NCBI RefSeq assembly: GCF_014203715.1
Contig: NZ_JACHJP010000002.1
Location: 62,001-126,000 of the forward strand
Direction of reading: 5' to 3'
Length of the DNA: 64,000 bases
Source: Streptosporangium saharense
GTDB lineage: Bacteria; Actinomycetota; Actinomycetes; Streptosporangiales; Streptosporangiaceae
In this document: piece by piece, positions 26,920 through 34,894 of the stretch
How the letters are laid out: each line of letters begins with the position of its first letter
Numbering within the stretch: position 1 is the first letter of the stretch
Made by a program: the position numbers and the translations under genes
The notes under the pieces: model-generated
Told to the model about the DNA's origin: nothing
Seen by the model: the letters and a program-made list of their open reading frames with translations, nothing else
Database searches by the model: none

Positions 26920-27502
26920 GGCCGATCGACCAAACTCGGCGCGAGGCGACCGGCGCCGCGAACAGCTGGTGGAGACCGGCATCGCGCTCCTGGACGAGCA
27001 GGGCTGGCCCGGCGTCACCACGCGCGCCGTGGCCGAGCGCGCGGGAACCAATCCCGGCCTGATCCACTACCACTTCGGTGGCCTGCCCGGCCTGCACGCG
27101 GCGATCTTCCGGCGGGCCACCGACCTCGTCGTCAACCCGCTCGTCGAGGAGTTTCTCGGCGCCGACGACGAGCGGGCCGCGCTCGCCGCGCTCGCGGACC
27201 TGCTGCCCCGTACGGCGGGCGAGGGGCCGACCCGGCTGGCCGCGGAGCTGATCGTCGGAGCGACCCGCGACCCGGCCCTGGGCGCGGTGCTGCGCGACGA
27301 ACTGCGCCAGGCCCGCGAGCGGATCGCCGACCGCCTGGGCCGGTCGCACCCCGACTGGCCGCCCGCCCGGTCGATCGGGATCACCACCCTGGTCGTCGCC
27401 GCGATCGACGGACTGATGCTGCACTACATGATCGACGGCGAGCTTCCCGTTGCCGAGGTGCTGGCCGTGGCCGAGCAACTACTGCCGGGGGAGGACGGAT
27501 GA
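26909..27502 (+). CDS. TetR-family regulator of the monooxygenase operon
   Basis: A 197-residue TetR protein. The helix-turn-helix is RAVAERAGTNPGLIHYHFGGLPGL near residues 35-58. The ATG is inside a palindrome and six bases after a TAAGTT -10 box. Its stop overlaps the start of the FAD monooxygenase gene (ATGA), so the repressor and its two enzyme genes are one operon, an arrangement typical of self-regulated detoxification modules. Confidence 0.9.
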   Translation: MTNLADRPNSARGDRRREQLVETGIALLDEQGWPGVTTRAVAERAGTNPGLIHYHFGGLPGLHAAIFRRATDLVVNPLVEEFLGADDERAALAALADLLPRTAGEGPTRLAAELIVGATRDPALGAVLRDELRQARERIADRLGRSHPDWPPARSIGITTLVVAAIDGLMLHYMIDGELPVAEVLAVAEQLLPGEDG

Positions 27503-28683
27503 GGGTCCTCATCAGCGGGGCCGGGATCGCCGGGCTCACGCTGGCGTACTGGCTGCGGCACCGTGGCATCGAGTCCGTCGTGGTGGAACGCGCGCCACAC
27601 GGTCGCCTTGGCGGGTACGGGGTCGACTTCTTCGGCACCGGATACGACGTGGCCACCCGCATGGGCATCCTCGACCGGCTGACCCCGCACCGGCTGCCGG
27701 TCGACGCCGTCGAGTTCGTGGACGCCTCAGGGAGTTCCCAGGCCAGTCTGACGCCGGAGCTGCTGGAGCGGGTCATCCGGGGACCGCACCTGCCGCTGAT
27801 GCACACCACGCTGGAAGGCGCCCTGCTCGACGCCGTCGCCACCGAGGTGGAGATCCGCTTCGGGGAGAGCATCGCCGAGGTCCGCGACACCGGCACGGCC
27901 GTCGAGGTCGGCTTCACGGGCGGAGGCAGGGAGCGGTTCGACCTGCTGGTGGGGGCCGACGGCATCCACTCGCGGACCCGGGAGCTCGTCTTCGGCCACG
28001 AGAGGCGGTTCGTCCGTCACCTCGGCTGCCGCCTGGCCTCCTACCCGGTGACCGACCGCTACGGCTGGGGCCGGGTGCGCGCCCACTACACCGAGCCGGG
28101 ACGCCAGGTCGTCGTCTATCCCGGTGGGGAACCCGGCCGCCTGGTCACCCTGCTGCTGTTCCGCTCGCCGTACGGCGAGAGTGTCCCGCGTGAGCGGCGC
28201 CCGGACCTGCTGCGGGCGCGCTTCGACGGCGCGGGCTGGATCACGCCGTCGTTGCTGGACGACGCCCCCGAGGGGAAGTCCATCTTCATGGACGCGATGG
28301 CCCAGGTCGTGATGCCCACCTGGCATCGGGGCCGGGTCGCCCTGGTCGGCGACGCGTGCGGCTGCATGACCATGCTCTCGGCCCAGGGCGTGTCCATGGC
28401 GATGGCCGGGGCGTACGTGCTGGCCGAGGCGCTGGCCTCCGAGCCCGGCCACGAGAGCGCCTTCGCCCGCTACCAGGAACGGATGCGACCCCAGGTACGG
28501 CGTCGCCAGCGCAACGCGCTGCTGTTCGCCCGGATGCTGCTGCCCGTCACCCGAGCCGGGCTGACGACCCAGAGCCTGACCAACCGGCTCATCACCCGTC
28601 GCCCGTTCGCGCCCGTCCTGCGCCGGCAGTTCGGCGCGGACAGCTTTCTGCCCCCGGCCACCGCCGGACCCGAAAGAGGTTGA
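27499..28683 (+). CDS. FAD-dependent monooxygenase
   Basis: A 394-residue class A flavoprotein monooxygenase. The dinucleotide fold GAGIAGLTLAYWLRHRG opens the protein, the DG motif is GADGIHSRTR, and the FAD-ribityl motif is GRVALVGDACGCMT. It would hydroxylate an aromatic or quinone substrate using NAD(P)H. The ATG overlaps the TetR stop, and the longer open frame from 26893 is an artefact. It is co-transcribed with a F420-type reductase. TetX-like tetracycline oxygenases share this fold, but specificity cannot be called. Confidence 0.9.
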   Translation: MRVLISGAGIAGLTLAYWLRHRGIESVVVERAPHGRLGGYGVDFFGTGYDVATRMGILDRLTPHRLPVDAVEFVDASGSSQASLTPELLERVIRGPHLPLMHTTLEGALLDAVATEVEIRFGESIAEVRDTGTAVEVGFTGGGRERFDLLVGADGIHSRTRELVFGHERRFVRHLGCRLASYPVTDRYGWGRVRAHYTEPGRQVVVYPGGEPGRLVTLLLFRSPYGESVPRERRPDLLRARFDGAGWITPSLLDDAPEGKSIFMDAMAQVVMPTWHRGRVALVGDACGCMTMLSAQGVSMAMAGAYVLAEALASEPGHESAFARYQERMRPQVRRRQRNALLFARMLLPVTRAGLTTQSLTNRLITRRPFAPVLRRQFGADSFLPPATAGPERG

Positions 28684-28686
28684 ACC

Positions 28687-29163
28687 ATGGAGATCGTCAA
28701 CAGGCCCGCCCCGCCGACCGGGCTGCGCCGCAGGCTGTGGCGGCTGCCCATCCTGCTGTACCGGGCGGGCCTGGGGCCGCTGATGGGCCACCGCGTCATG
28801 CTGCTCACCCACACCGGACGGGTCTCGGGCCGTCGCCGCCAGGCCGTCATCGAGGTCGTCCATCACGACGAGCACGGCTACGTCGCGGCATCGGGGTTCG
28901 GCGTCAAGGCCGACTGGTACCGCAACGTCATGGCCACTCCCGAGGTGACGATCCAGGTCGGCGGCCGTGTCCTTCGGGTGACGGCCACCCCCGTCGAGAC
29001 CGAGGCGGGTGCCGAGATCATGGCGAGGTACGCGCCCCGCCATCCCGCCGCGGCCCGTCGGCTCTGCAAGATCATGGGCTTCGTCGTCGACGGCGGCCAG
29101 GATGACTACCGCGAGGTGGGCAGACACATCCCCTTCGTCCGCTTCACCGGCGCCCGGTCGTGA
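28687..29163 (+). CDS. Deazaflavin (F420)-dependent nitroreductase-family protein
   Basis: A 158-residue member of the Ddn-type split-barrel family that binds deazaflavin F420: HRVMLLTHTGRVSGRRRQAVIEV, then the central VKADWYRNVMATPEVTIQVGG with the hallmark WYRN. These enzymes reduce quinones and nitro compounds. Only three bases separate it from the monooxygenase, so the two probably act on the same class of redox-active compound (inference). No signal peptide is visible. Confidence 0.88.
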   Translation: MEIVNRPAPPTGLRRRLWRLPILLYRAGLGPLMGHRVMLLTHTGRVSGRRRQAVIEVVHHDEHGYVAASGFGVKADWYRNVMATPEVTIQVGGRVLRVTATPVETEAGAEIMARYAPRHPAAARRLCKIMGFVVDGGQDDYREVGRHIPFVRFTGARS

Positions 29164-29174
29164 GCCGGTCCTTC

Positions 29175-29864
29175 TCAGAGTGCCGGGTCCAGGGAGCCGA
29201 GGTAGGTGTCCAGGGCGGCGGCGCCCGTGAGCATGGCGCGACCCCGGGCGGACAGGCGGTCCTGCCACTCGCGCAGCGTCGACTCCAGCGGGGCGACGCC
29301 TCCCGCGGAGCGGACCTGGGCGATCAGCGGGGCGATCCGCTCCAGCGGGTAGCCGCCCCGCCTGAGCTGGTGGGCAAGCCGTACGTCCCGCACGTCGGCG
29401 GCGTCGTAGACCCGGTAGCCCGTCCGCGGGTCGCGACGTGGCTGGACCAGCCCGGCGTCCTCCCATTTGCGCAGGGTCGCGGGGCGGACGCCAAGCCTTC
29501 CGGCCAGAGGACCGATGAACGTGTGGCCGCGCTCCTGCGGCACGGGCGCCAGGTCGCCGAGCGCGACCTCGACGGCCTGGAGGGTGCGGCGGTCGTCGAG
29601 AAGCTGGGCGTGGCTCTCGTCGATGAGCCGTAGCGCGTCCTCGACGGCACCCCGGTTGACCGCCTGCATGATCGACGTCGCCGTCTGGTGACCGTACCCG
29701 CGCACGAGTGCGAGGAAGGCGCGCAGGGCCCACGCGTGCAGCGGCGTGTAGACGCGGTAGCCGTGGACGGTCCGTTCCGCGACGGGCAGGATGCCGTCGT
29801 CCTCGTAGTTCCTGATCGCCTGGGTGGACAGCCCGTGCTCACGCGCCAGATCCACAGGTCTCAT
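29175..29864 (-). CDS. MerR-type regulator with two HTH domains (TioE family)
   Basis: A 229-residue regulator with two MerR-like DNA-binding domains in one chain: an N-terminal one (RPVDLAREHGLSTQAIRNYEDDG) and a second (LAGRLGVRPATLRKWEDAGLVQPRRDP) beginning near residue 120. Normal MerR proteins have one and dimerise. TioE, from the thiocoraline cluster, has this doubled layout. It diverges from an erythromycin-esterase homologue, its likely target. The ATG at 29864 has no strong ribosome site. Confidence 0.85.
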   Translation of the reverse strand: MRPVDLAREHGLSTQAIRNYEDDGILPVAERTVHGYRVYTPLHAWALRAFLALVRGYGHQTATSIMQAVNRGAVEDALRLIDESHAQLLDDRRTLQAVEVALGDLAPVPQERGHTFIGPLAGRLGVRPATLRKWEDAGLVQPRRDPRTGYRVYDAADVRDVRLAHQLRRGGYPLERIAPLIAQVRSAGGVAPLESTLREWQDRLSARGRAMLTGAAALDTYLGSLDPAL

Positions 29865-29923
29865 AGGTTTGAAAGTCCATCGCGTCAGACATGGGAATTT
29901 CCGTGAAAAGTTTACACCGAATG

Positions 29924-29941
29924 TTCAACGATACCGTTGAA
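29924..29941. promoter_or_regulatory. Palindrome over the esterase-homologue promoter
   Basis: TTCAACG (29924-29930) and CGTTGAA (29935-29941) form a perfect inverted repeat with a four-base spacer. It covers the TACCGT -10 and ends three bases before the start at 29945. It is the best candidate for the double-HTH MerR site. Confidence 0.6.
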
Positions 29942-29944
29942 TCC

Positions 29945-31111
29945 ATGAACATCAAGGACATGGCCCGGCCGCTCGACGGCGTGGGCGTCTCGGCGTTCCT
30001 CGGCTCACTTCCCGCCAGGCCCCTGCTGCTCGCCCTGGGCGAGGCCAGGCACTTCGTGGGGGAGCTGGGCGAGCTGCGCAACGAGATCTTCCGGCACCTG
30101 GTCGAGCACGAGGGCTACCGGTCGTTCGCCATCGAGAGCGACTGCCTCATGGGCCTGGTGGTGGACGAGTACGTCACGACGGGCGCGGGCACGCTCGACG
30201 ACGTCATGGAACGCGGCTTCAGCCACAATTTCGGCGCGTCTCCCGCCAACCGTGAGCTGGTGCGCTGGATGCGCGCCCACAACGAGAAGCACGAGGACAA
30301 GCTCCGGTTCTTCGGGTTCGACGGCCCGCTGGAGTACTGGGCGGCGAGTCCCCGCCAGGCCCTCACCGCCCTGCACGCCCTGCTCGACGGCCCGCTTCCC
30401 TGCACCCTGGAGACCCTCGACGCGCTGCTCGGCCTGGACGAACGGTGGTCGAACGAGGCCGCGGCCATGGATCCGTCCCGGTCGATCGGCCGTTCCGAGG
30501 AGGCCAGGCGGCTGCGGCTGCTCACCGACGACCTGGTGACGCTGCTCGACACCCAACTGCCGGGGCTGGGCGCGGAGGACAGGACGCGGGCCGCGTTGTA
30601 CGGTCGCACCGCCGTCGGCCTGCTGCGCTACCACCACGGGATGGCCGACACCTCCCCTGACCGGTGGGCCCGCCTGTCGGCCCTGCGGGACGCGATGATG
30701 GCCGCCAACCTGCGTGCCATCGCCGAGTACGGCCCGGCCCTGGTCTTCGGGCACAACCTCCACCTGCAGCGGAACCGGAGCCTCATGGCGTTCGGCCCGG
30801 ACGGCGACCAGACGCTGGAGTGGTGGAGCGCGGGGGCTCTCGTCGCGACGCGGCTGGGCGACCGGTACGCCTTCCTGGCCTCGGCCCTCGGCACGGTCGG
30901 CGACGACGTCCCGCCCCCGGACACCGTAGAGGGCGCCCTGTCCACGCTGCCGTGGAAGAACTCCCTCATCGACGCCCGCCACCTGGCCGAGGCCGTCCCG
31001 GCCCCCACCCCGCGTGTCTCCGGCGACTTCCGCTACTTCCCCCTGGACCCGGCCCGGCTCACCACGATCGACGGCGTCGCCTTCCTCGGGGAGGCCACCG
31101 ACCTGGGCTGA
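29945..31111 (+). CDS. Erythromycin-esterase family protein
   Basis: A 388-residue homologue of EreA/EreB-type enzymes, which open macrolide rings, though most family members have unknown substrates. The conserved ALGEARHFVGE (Glu and His of the active site), FAIESDC and FGFDGPLEYW are present. The ATG at 29945 follows TACCGT by seven bases; an ATG at 29891 is in frame but would place the promoter palindrome inside the gene. It diverges from the TioE-type regulator and abuts a kinase-fold gene. Macrolide resistance is possible but unproven. Confidence 0.85.
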   Translation: MNIKDMARPLDGVGVSAFLGSLPARPLLLALGEARHFVGELGELRNEIFRHLVEHEGYRSFAIESDCLMGLVVDEYVTTGAGTLDDVMERGFSHNFGASPANRELVRWMRAHNEKHEDKLRFFGFDGPLEYWAASPRQALTALHALLDGPLPCTLETLDALLGLDERWSNEAAAMDPSRSIGRSEEARRLRLLTDDLVTLLDTQLPGLGAEDRTRAALYGRTAVGLLRYHHGMADTSPDRWARLSALRDAMMAANLRAIAEYGPALVFGHNLHLQRNRSLMAFGPDGDQTLEWWSAGALVATRLGDRYAFLASALGTVGDDVPPPDTVEGALSTLPWKNSLIDARHLAEAVPAPTPRVSGDFRYFPLDPARLTTIDGVAFLGEATDLG

Positions 31112-31112
31112 C

Positions 31113-31973
31113 TCAGGGGAGAAGCACCTGGTCGAGGACGTGGTCGCCGACGGCCGCCATGCCGGGGTTGTCGGCGGAGTGGACGGCCAGGGCGGTGCCC
31201 ACGGCGAGGGCCCAGCCCCGGGCGCGTCCCCAGGTCACCTCGTCGGCGTCCACCCGTGACCGGAAGACCTCGCGCGCGTCCTCGTCGAACACCAACCACG
31301 CGGCGGCGAGATCGGTGGCGGGATCGCCGCCGGTGAGATCGCCGAAGTCCAGGACGGCCGCCAGGTCCTCCCCGTCGAGCAGGAGGTTTCCCGGGTGCGG
31401 ATCGCCGTGGAGCCAGAGCGCGGGCCCCCGCCAGTCCGGGAGGGCGACCAGTTCCTCCCAGAGGGGGAGAAGCTCGGCCGATCGGGAAACGGACGGCAGG
31501 CGTCGCCGTACCGCCTCGTCGCGGGCGGCGAGCGGGACGCCCCGGACGGGGTTGCGCGGCGCGTCAGGCGGTGCGGGCCGGTGGAGGTCCGTCATGAAGT
31601 CGGCAAGCGGGACGGCGATTCCGGAACGGTCGGACGGCGGCACCTCGGCGGCCGTGCGACCTTCGAACCAGGGCGCGATCGTCCACGGCCACGGGTAACC
31701 CTCGCCGGGCACGCCGGTCCTGACGGGCACGGGCAGCGCGACCCCGACGTAACCGGCCAGGACCGGCAGCCAGCGTTGCTCGTTGACGATGAGATCCACG
31801 GCCACCCGACGGCGCGGCAGCCGTACGGACAGATCCGTCCCCAGGCGGTAGATGACGTTGTCCCACCCGTTGGCGACGAGGGTGAGCGGCCCCGCCAACT
31901 CCGGATGCTGCCGACGAACCAGCCGGTCAACCAGGTCGCCGTCGATGCCGACCTCCATCGCGGGGGTGTTCAT
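31113..31973 (-). CDS. Aminoglycoside phosphotransferase-family kinase
   Basis: A 286-residue small-molecule kinase with the APH fold. The catalytic Brenner motif is LHGDPHPGNLLLD (Asp and Asn), and the metal-binding DFGD is in AVLDFGDLTGGDPATD. Relatives phosphorylate aminoglycosides, macrolides or metabolites. The ATG at 31973 is six bases after TATCGT, giving a leaderless start. It converges on the erythromycin-esterase homologue, with stops two bases apart. Resistance function is inferred only from family. Confidence 0.88.
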   Translation of the reverse strand: MNTPAMEVGIDGDLVDRLVRRQHPELAGPLTLVANGWDNVIYRLGTDLSVRLPRRRVAVDLIVNEQRWLPVLAGYVGVALPVPVRTGVPGEGYPWPWTIAPWFEGRTAAEVPPSDRSGIAVPLADFMTDLHRPAPPDAPRNPVRGVPLAARDEAVRRRLPSVSRSAELLPLWEELVALPDWRGPALWLHGDPHPGNLLLDGEDLAAVLDFGDLTGGDPATDLAAAWLVFDEDAREVFRSRVDADEVTWGRARGWALAVGTALAVHSADNPGMAAVGDHVLDQVLLP

Positions 31974-32088
31974 GGCGCGACGATACGGGAAAACCGGTTG
32001 ATCCTTCCTTCGGTGTTCGCCTAGGTTGCCCGGGACCCGTCGTAGTGAGGACAGAGGACAAAGACCGCGTGACGCCGCCTGCTCTTCA

Positions 32089-32207
32089 GATCTGACACGT
32101 TCTTCCGCTCACCCGTAGCCGACGTTCCCGTCGGTTCCGCCGGGCTGCCCTCGCGCGCCCGGTCGTACGGCGTCTGAGGTCGCGCGTAATCGGCCTCGTG
32201 TCAGATC
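32089..32207. repeat. Widely spaced 11-bp inverted repeat before the DUF1062 gene
   Basis: GATCTGACACG (32089-32099) recurs as its exact complement CGTGTCAGATC (32197-32207), 97 bases apart in the 244-base gap upstream of the DUF1062 gene. It could be two regulator sites or a long stem enclosing a structured leader. The rest of the gap shows nothing else clear. Confidence 0.5.
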
Positions 32208-32217
32208 CAGAGAGATC

Positions 32218-32796
32218 ATGTCTTCACAACCTCATATCGTGCTGCCCTGGGTCGTTCGCCGGACCAGGTTGCCGCTGCTGTCGCTGCGGTGCGTGGGCTG
32301 CCCCTCGGAGTCGGCAACCACCGGCGAGGGCAGGTTCCGCGTCAACGCCAACGGCAAGCTGCTGGACGTGTGGCTGCTGGTCCGCTGCGTGTCCTGCGAC
32401 CGGACGAGCAAGCTCACCGTGCACGAGCGGGCGCCGGTCAGGTCCTTCGATCCGGCCGAGCTCCACGGCTACGGCGTCAACGATCCGGGGCTGGTGGCGT
32501 CCAGGCTGCTGGATCCGTTGTTCGCCCGGCGTAACCGGTTCGCCCTGGACTGGACGGGGGCCTGGCGGCTGGACACCCCGTCGCCATGGCTCGACGAGCC
32601 GTGGCCGGTCCGGGTGGAGGTCGTCTTCGAGGACCCGGTGCCGGTGCGTCCGGAACGGCTCATCGCACGGGGGCTCGGCCTCAGCAGGAACGAGGTGCTG
32701 CGCCGGGTCAAGTGCGACGTTCCGCTGCGCCGTACGACGAACACCGGGTTCACCTTCACCGTGATGGCCACGGACCCCGGCTCTCAGCCCCGTTGA
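32218..32796 (+). CDS. DUF1062 domain protein
   Basis: A 192-residue soluble protein with two Cys-x-x-Cys pairs (LRCVGCPS and VRCVSCDRTSKLTVHER) that form the zinc-ribbon-like N-terminal half of DUF1062. A basic C-terminal region (ARGLGLSRNEVLRRVKC) resembles a helix-turn-helix/S4-like nucleic-acid contact. Function is unknown. A weak GAGAGA lies upstream of the ATG. Its 3' end overlaps the converging MarR gene by 13 bases. Confidence 0.8.
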   Translation: MSSQPHIVLPWVVRRTRLPLLSLRCVGCPSESATTGEGRFRVNANGKLLDVWLLVRCVSCDRTSKLTVHERAPVRSFDPAELHGYGVNDPGLVASRLLDPLFARRNRFALDWTGAWRLDTPSPWLDEPWPVRVEVVFEDPVPVRPERLIARGLGLSRNEVLRRVKCDVPLRRTTNTGFTFTVMATDPGSQPR

Positions 32797-33239
32797 TGGT
32801 GGGCGAGAAGTTGGGTGAGCAGGTGGGTCAGGGTCTGTCTGTCCTCGGACGTGAGCGGTGCGAGCAGGTCCTCCTGGACCCTGTCGAGGGTCTGCTCAAG
32901 GCGGCGCAGGTGCCGTTCGCCCGCCGTGGTGATGGTCACCAGGTTGCGCCTTCTGTCGTCCGGGTCCGGGGTCCGTTCGACGAGACCCTGCCCCGCCAGC
33001 TCGTTGATCGTTGCCACGATGTCGCTGCGGTCCATGTTGCACCGGCGGCCGAGTTCGGCCTGGCTGGCCACGCCGAACTGCTCCAGCGCGACCAGGACGC
33101 GGTAGTGGTATCCGCGCGCGCCCATCTCGCCGAAGCCGTCGGACGCCAGCCGGTGGGCGTGCACCGCGAGCTGGGTGATCAGCCAGCTCGGCTTCGCGGT
33201 GAGGCGTGCGGGTGTCTTCTCCACGACAGCACCATACAT
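32784..33239 (-). CDS. MarR-family regulator
   Basis: A 151-residue MarR protein. The winged helix is recognised in FGVASQAELGRRCNMDRSDIVATINELAGQGLVERTPDPDDRRRNLVTIT, including the wing Asp-Arg. MarR dimers repress divergent genes and release on binding phenolic ligands. The start is set at the ATG at 33239; the frame extends to 33278 through the operator region and is unlikely. It diverges from a SnoaL-like/epoxide-hydrolase pair with three palindromic sites between them. Confidence 0.9.
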   Translation of the reverse strand: MYGAVVEKTPARLTAKPSWLITQLAVHAHRLASDGFGEMGARGYHYRVLVALEQFGVASQAELGRRCNMDRSDIVATINELAGQGLVERTPDPDDRRRNLVTITTAGERHLRRLEQTLDRVQEDLLAPLTSEDRQTLTHLLTQLLAHHQRG

Positions 33240-33241
33240 CG

Positions 33242-33254
33242 TTGGCGTTGCCAA
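33242..33254. promoter_or_regulatory. MarR-type operator site 1
   Basis: TTGGCGTTGCCAA is a perfect TTGG-N5-CCAA palindrome three bases upstream of the MarR start. It is the first of three sites with this pattern in 56 bases. Confidence 0.7.
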
Positions 33255-33269
33255 TGAATCTGTATATAG

Positions 33270-33282
33270 TTGGCGCAACCAA
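33270..33282. promoter_or_regulatory. MarR-type operator site 2
   Basis: TTGGCGCAACCAA repeats the TTGG-N5-CCAA pattern 28 bases from site 1, next to the AT-rich TGTATATAG that probably serves as a -10 region. Confidence 0.7.
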
Positions 33283-33284
33283 TG

Positions 33285-33297
33285 TTGGAGTCACCAA
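33285..33297. promoter_or_regulatory. MarR-type operator site 3
   Basis: TTGGAGTCACCAA is the third TTGG-N5-CCAA palindrome, 15 bases from site 2 and just before the ribosome site of the SnoaL-like gene. Confidence 0.7.
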
Positions 33298-33310
33298 CGA
33301 AAGGAACGCC

Positions 33311-33724
33311 ATGTCCACGGACACCCTGGTCGCCGACCGCATCGAGATCGCCGACCTGTTCACCCGCCTCGCGCGTCTGCTCGACGAGGGGAGCTGGGAG
33401 GACGCGGGCACCGTCTACACCGACGATGTGGCGGTGCACTCGCCACGCGGGGGCGAACTCCGCGGCCTCGACGAGGTCGTCGGCTTCATGCGGCGGGGAG
33501 AGGTCGAGGGGCAGCGCAGCCAGCACACGACCACCGACCTGCTGGTGAACGTCGACGGTGACCAGGCGACCGCCTCGGCGAACTCGCTCGTGTACTACTA
33601 CCGCGACGGCCAGGCCCCCCACTTCACCGGCGGCCTGCGAATGACCTCCACCGTGGTGCGGACGTCGGCGGGCTGGCGGTTCCGCGAGGTGCGGATCACG
33701 CCCGCCTGGACACGCGAGAACTGA
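33311..33724 (+). CDS. SnoaL-like (nuclear transport factor 2 fold) protein
   Basis: A 137-residue single-domain protein of the SnoaL/NTF2 cone fold, beginning MSTDTLVADRIEIADLFTRLARLLDEG and ending in the RFREVRITPAW strand. Such proteins act as small isomerases, cyclases or ligand carriers. The ATG at 33311 has AAGGA seven to eight bases upstream. It is the first gene of a two-gene unit with an epoxide hydrolase under the MarR sites, suggesting joint action on a xenobiotic or secondary metabolite. Confidence 0.85.
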   Translation: MSTDTLVADRIEIADLFTRLARLLDEGSWEDAGTVYTDDVAVHSPRGGELRGLDEVVGFMRRGEVEGQRSQHTTTDLLVNVDGDQATASANSLVYYYRDGQAPHFTGGLRMTSTVVRTSAGWRFREVRITPAWTREN

Positions 33725-33757
33725 CGTCGTCGAACGAATCCCTCCGGAGCGAAGACC

Positions 33758-34855
33758 ATGATCAAGCCATTCCGCATCGACATTCCCCAGGCTGACCTCG
33801 ACGACCTGGCCGACCGGCTTCGCCGTACTCGATGGCCCAACGAGGTCGCCGACGCCGGGTGGGACTACGGCTTCCCGCTGGCGCGGCTCAGGGAACTGGC
33901 CGAACACTGGCGCACCGGCTACGACTGGCGCGAGCACGAGGCCGAGCTCAACGAGCTTCCGCACTTCACCACCGAGATCGACGGGCAGAACATCCACTTC
34001 GTCCATGTCCGCTGCGCGAAGCCGGACGCGCTCGCGCTGGTCCTCACCCACGGCTGGCCCGGCTCGTTCCTGGAGTTCCTCGACGTGATCGAGCCGCTGT
34101 CGCGTGACTTCCACCTGGTGATCCCGTCCATCCCGGGGTACGGCTTCTCCGGGCCGACCCACGAACGCGGCTGGGACATCGTCCGGATCGCCCGGGCCTG
34201 GGCCGAGCTGATGCGCCGCCTCGGATACGAGCGCTACGGCGCGCAGGGGGGTGACTTCGGCTCGGGCATCTCGATGGCGCTCGGTTCGGTGGCTCCCGAG
34301 CACATCGTCGGGGTGCACGTCAACTACCTGCCGACCCGGCCGGTCCCGGACGAGGGCATCGAACTGACCGAGGTGGAGGAGGCCCGGCTGGACAAGGTCC
34401 GGCACCTGATGGCGAACCGCCCGCCGTACCAGGCCCTGCAGGCTCTCACCCCGCAGACCATCGGCTACGCGCTGACGGATTCGCCGGTCGGTCAGCTCGT
34501 CTGGATCGCCGAGCGCTTCGCGCAGTGGACGGACCCCCGCTCGCGGATCAGCGACGACCGGCTGCTCACCAACGTCTCGCTCTACTGGCTGACCGCCACC
34601 GCGGCCTCCTCGGCGCGGTTGCACCACGACGCTCCACGGCGGGTCGAGCCGTGCCCGGTGCCGGTCGGGGTCGCGGTGTTCGCGCACGACATCACCCAGT
34701 CGGTACGGCCACTGGCCGAGCGGCTGTACGACATCGGGCACTGGTCGGAGTTCGAGCGGGGCGGTCACTTCGCCGCGATGGAGGTGCCGGACCTGCTCGC
34801 GGAGGACATCCGGACCTTCTTCCTCAAACACGACAATTCGGTCGCTGATCACTGA
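33758..34855 (+). CDS. Epoxide hydrolase (EHN-type alpha/beta hydrolase)
   Basis: A 365-residue epoxide hydrolase of the microsomal type. The N-terminal EHN domain is MIKPFRIDIPQADLDDLADRLRRTRWP, the oxyanion HGWPGS follows, and the nucleophile Asp is in AQGGDFGSGIS. A C-terminal His in RGGHFAAME completes the triad. It opens epoxides to diols in the cytosol. It is 33 bases downstream of the SnoaL-like gene and probably shares its MarR-controlled promoter. Confidence 0.9.
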   Translation: MIKPFRIDIPQADLDDLADRLRRTRWPNEVADAGWDYGFPLARLRELAEHWRTGYDWREHEAELNELPHFTTEIDGQNIHFVHVRCAKPDALALVLTHGWPGSFLEFLDVIEPLSRDFHLVIPSIPGYGFSGPTHERGWDIVRIARAWAELMRRLGYERYGAQGGDFGSGISMALGSVAPEHIVGVHVNYLPTRPVPDEGIELTEVEEARLDKVRHLMANRPPYQALQALTPQTIGYALTDSPVGQLVWIAERFAQWTDPRSRISDDRLLTNVSLYWLTATAASSARLHHDAPRRVEPCPVPVGVAVFAHDITQSVRPLAERLYDIGHWSEFERGGHFAAMEVPDLLAEDIRTFFLKHDNSVADH

Positions 34856-34894
34856 TCGGCGTTATCGGCACGGGCCGGGTGAAGAGGAGGCGTC

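Noticed and set aside
32046-32096. Sixteen-codon leader peptide starting GTG in the gap before the DUF1062 gene
   Set aside because: No ribosome site and no codon run that would indicate attenuation.
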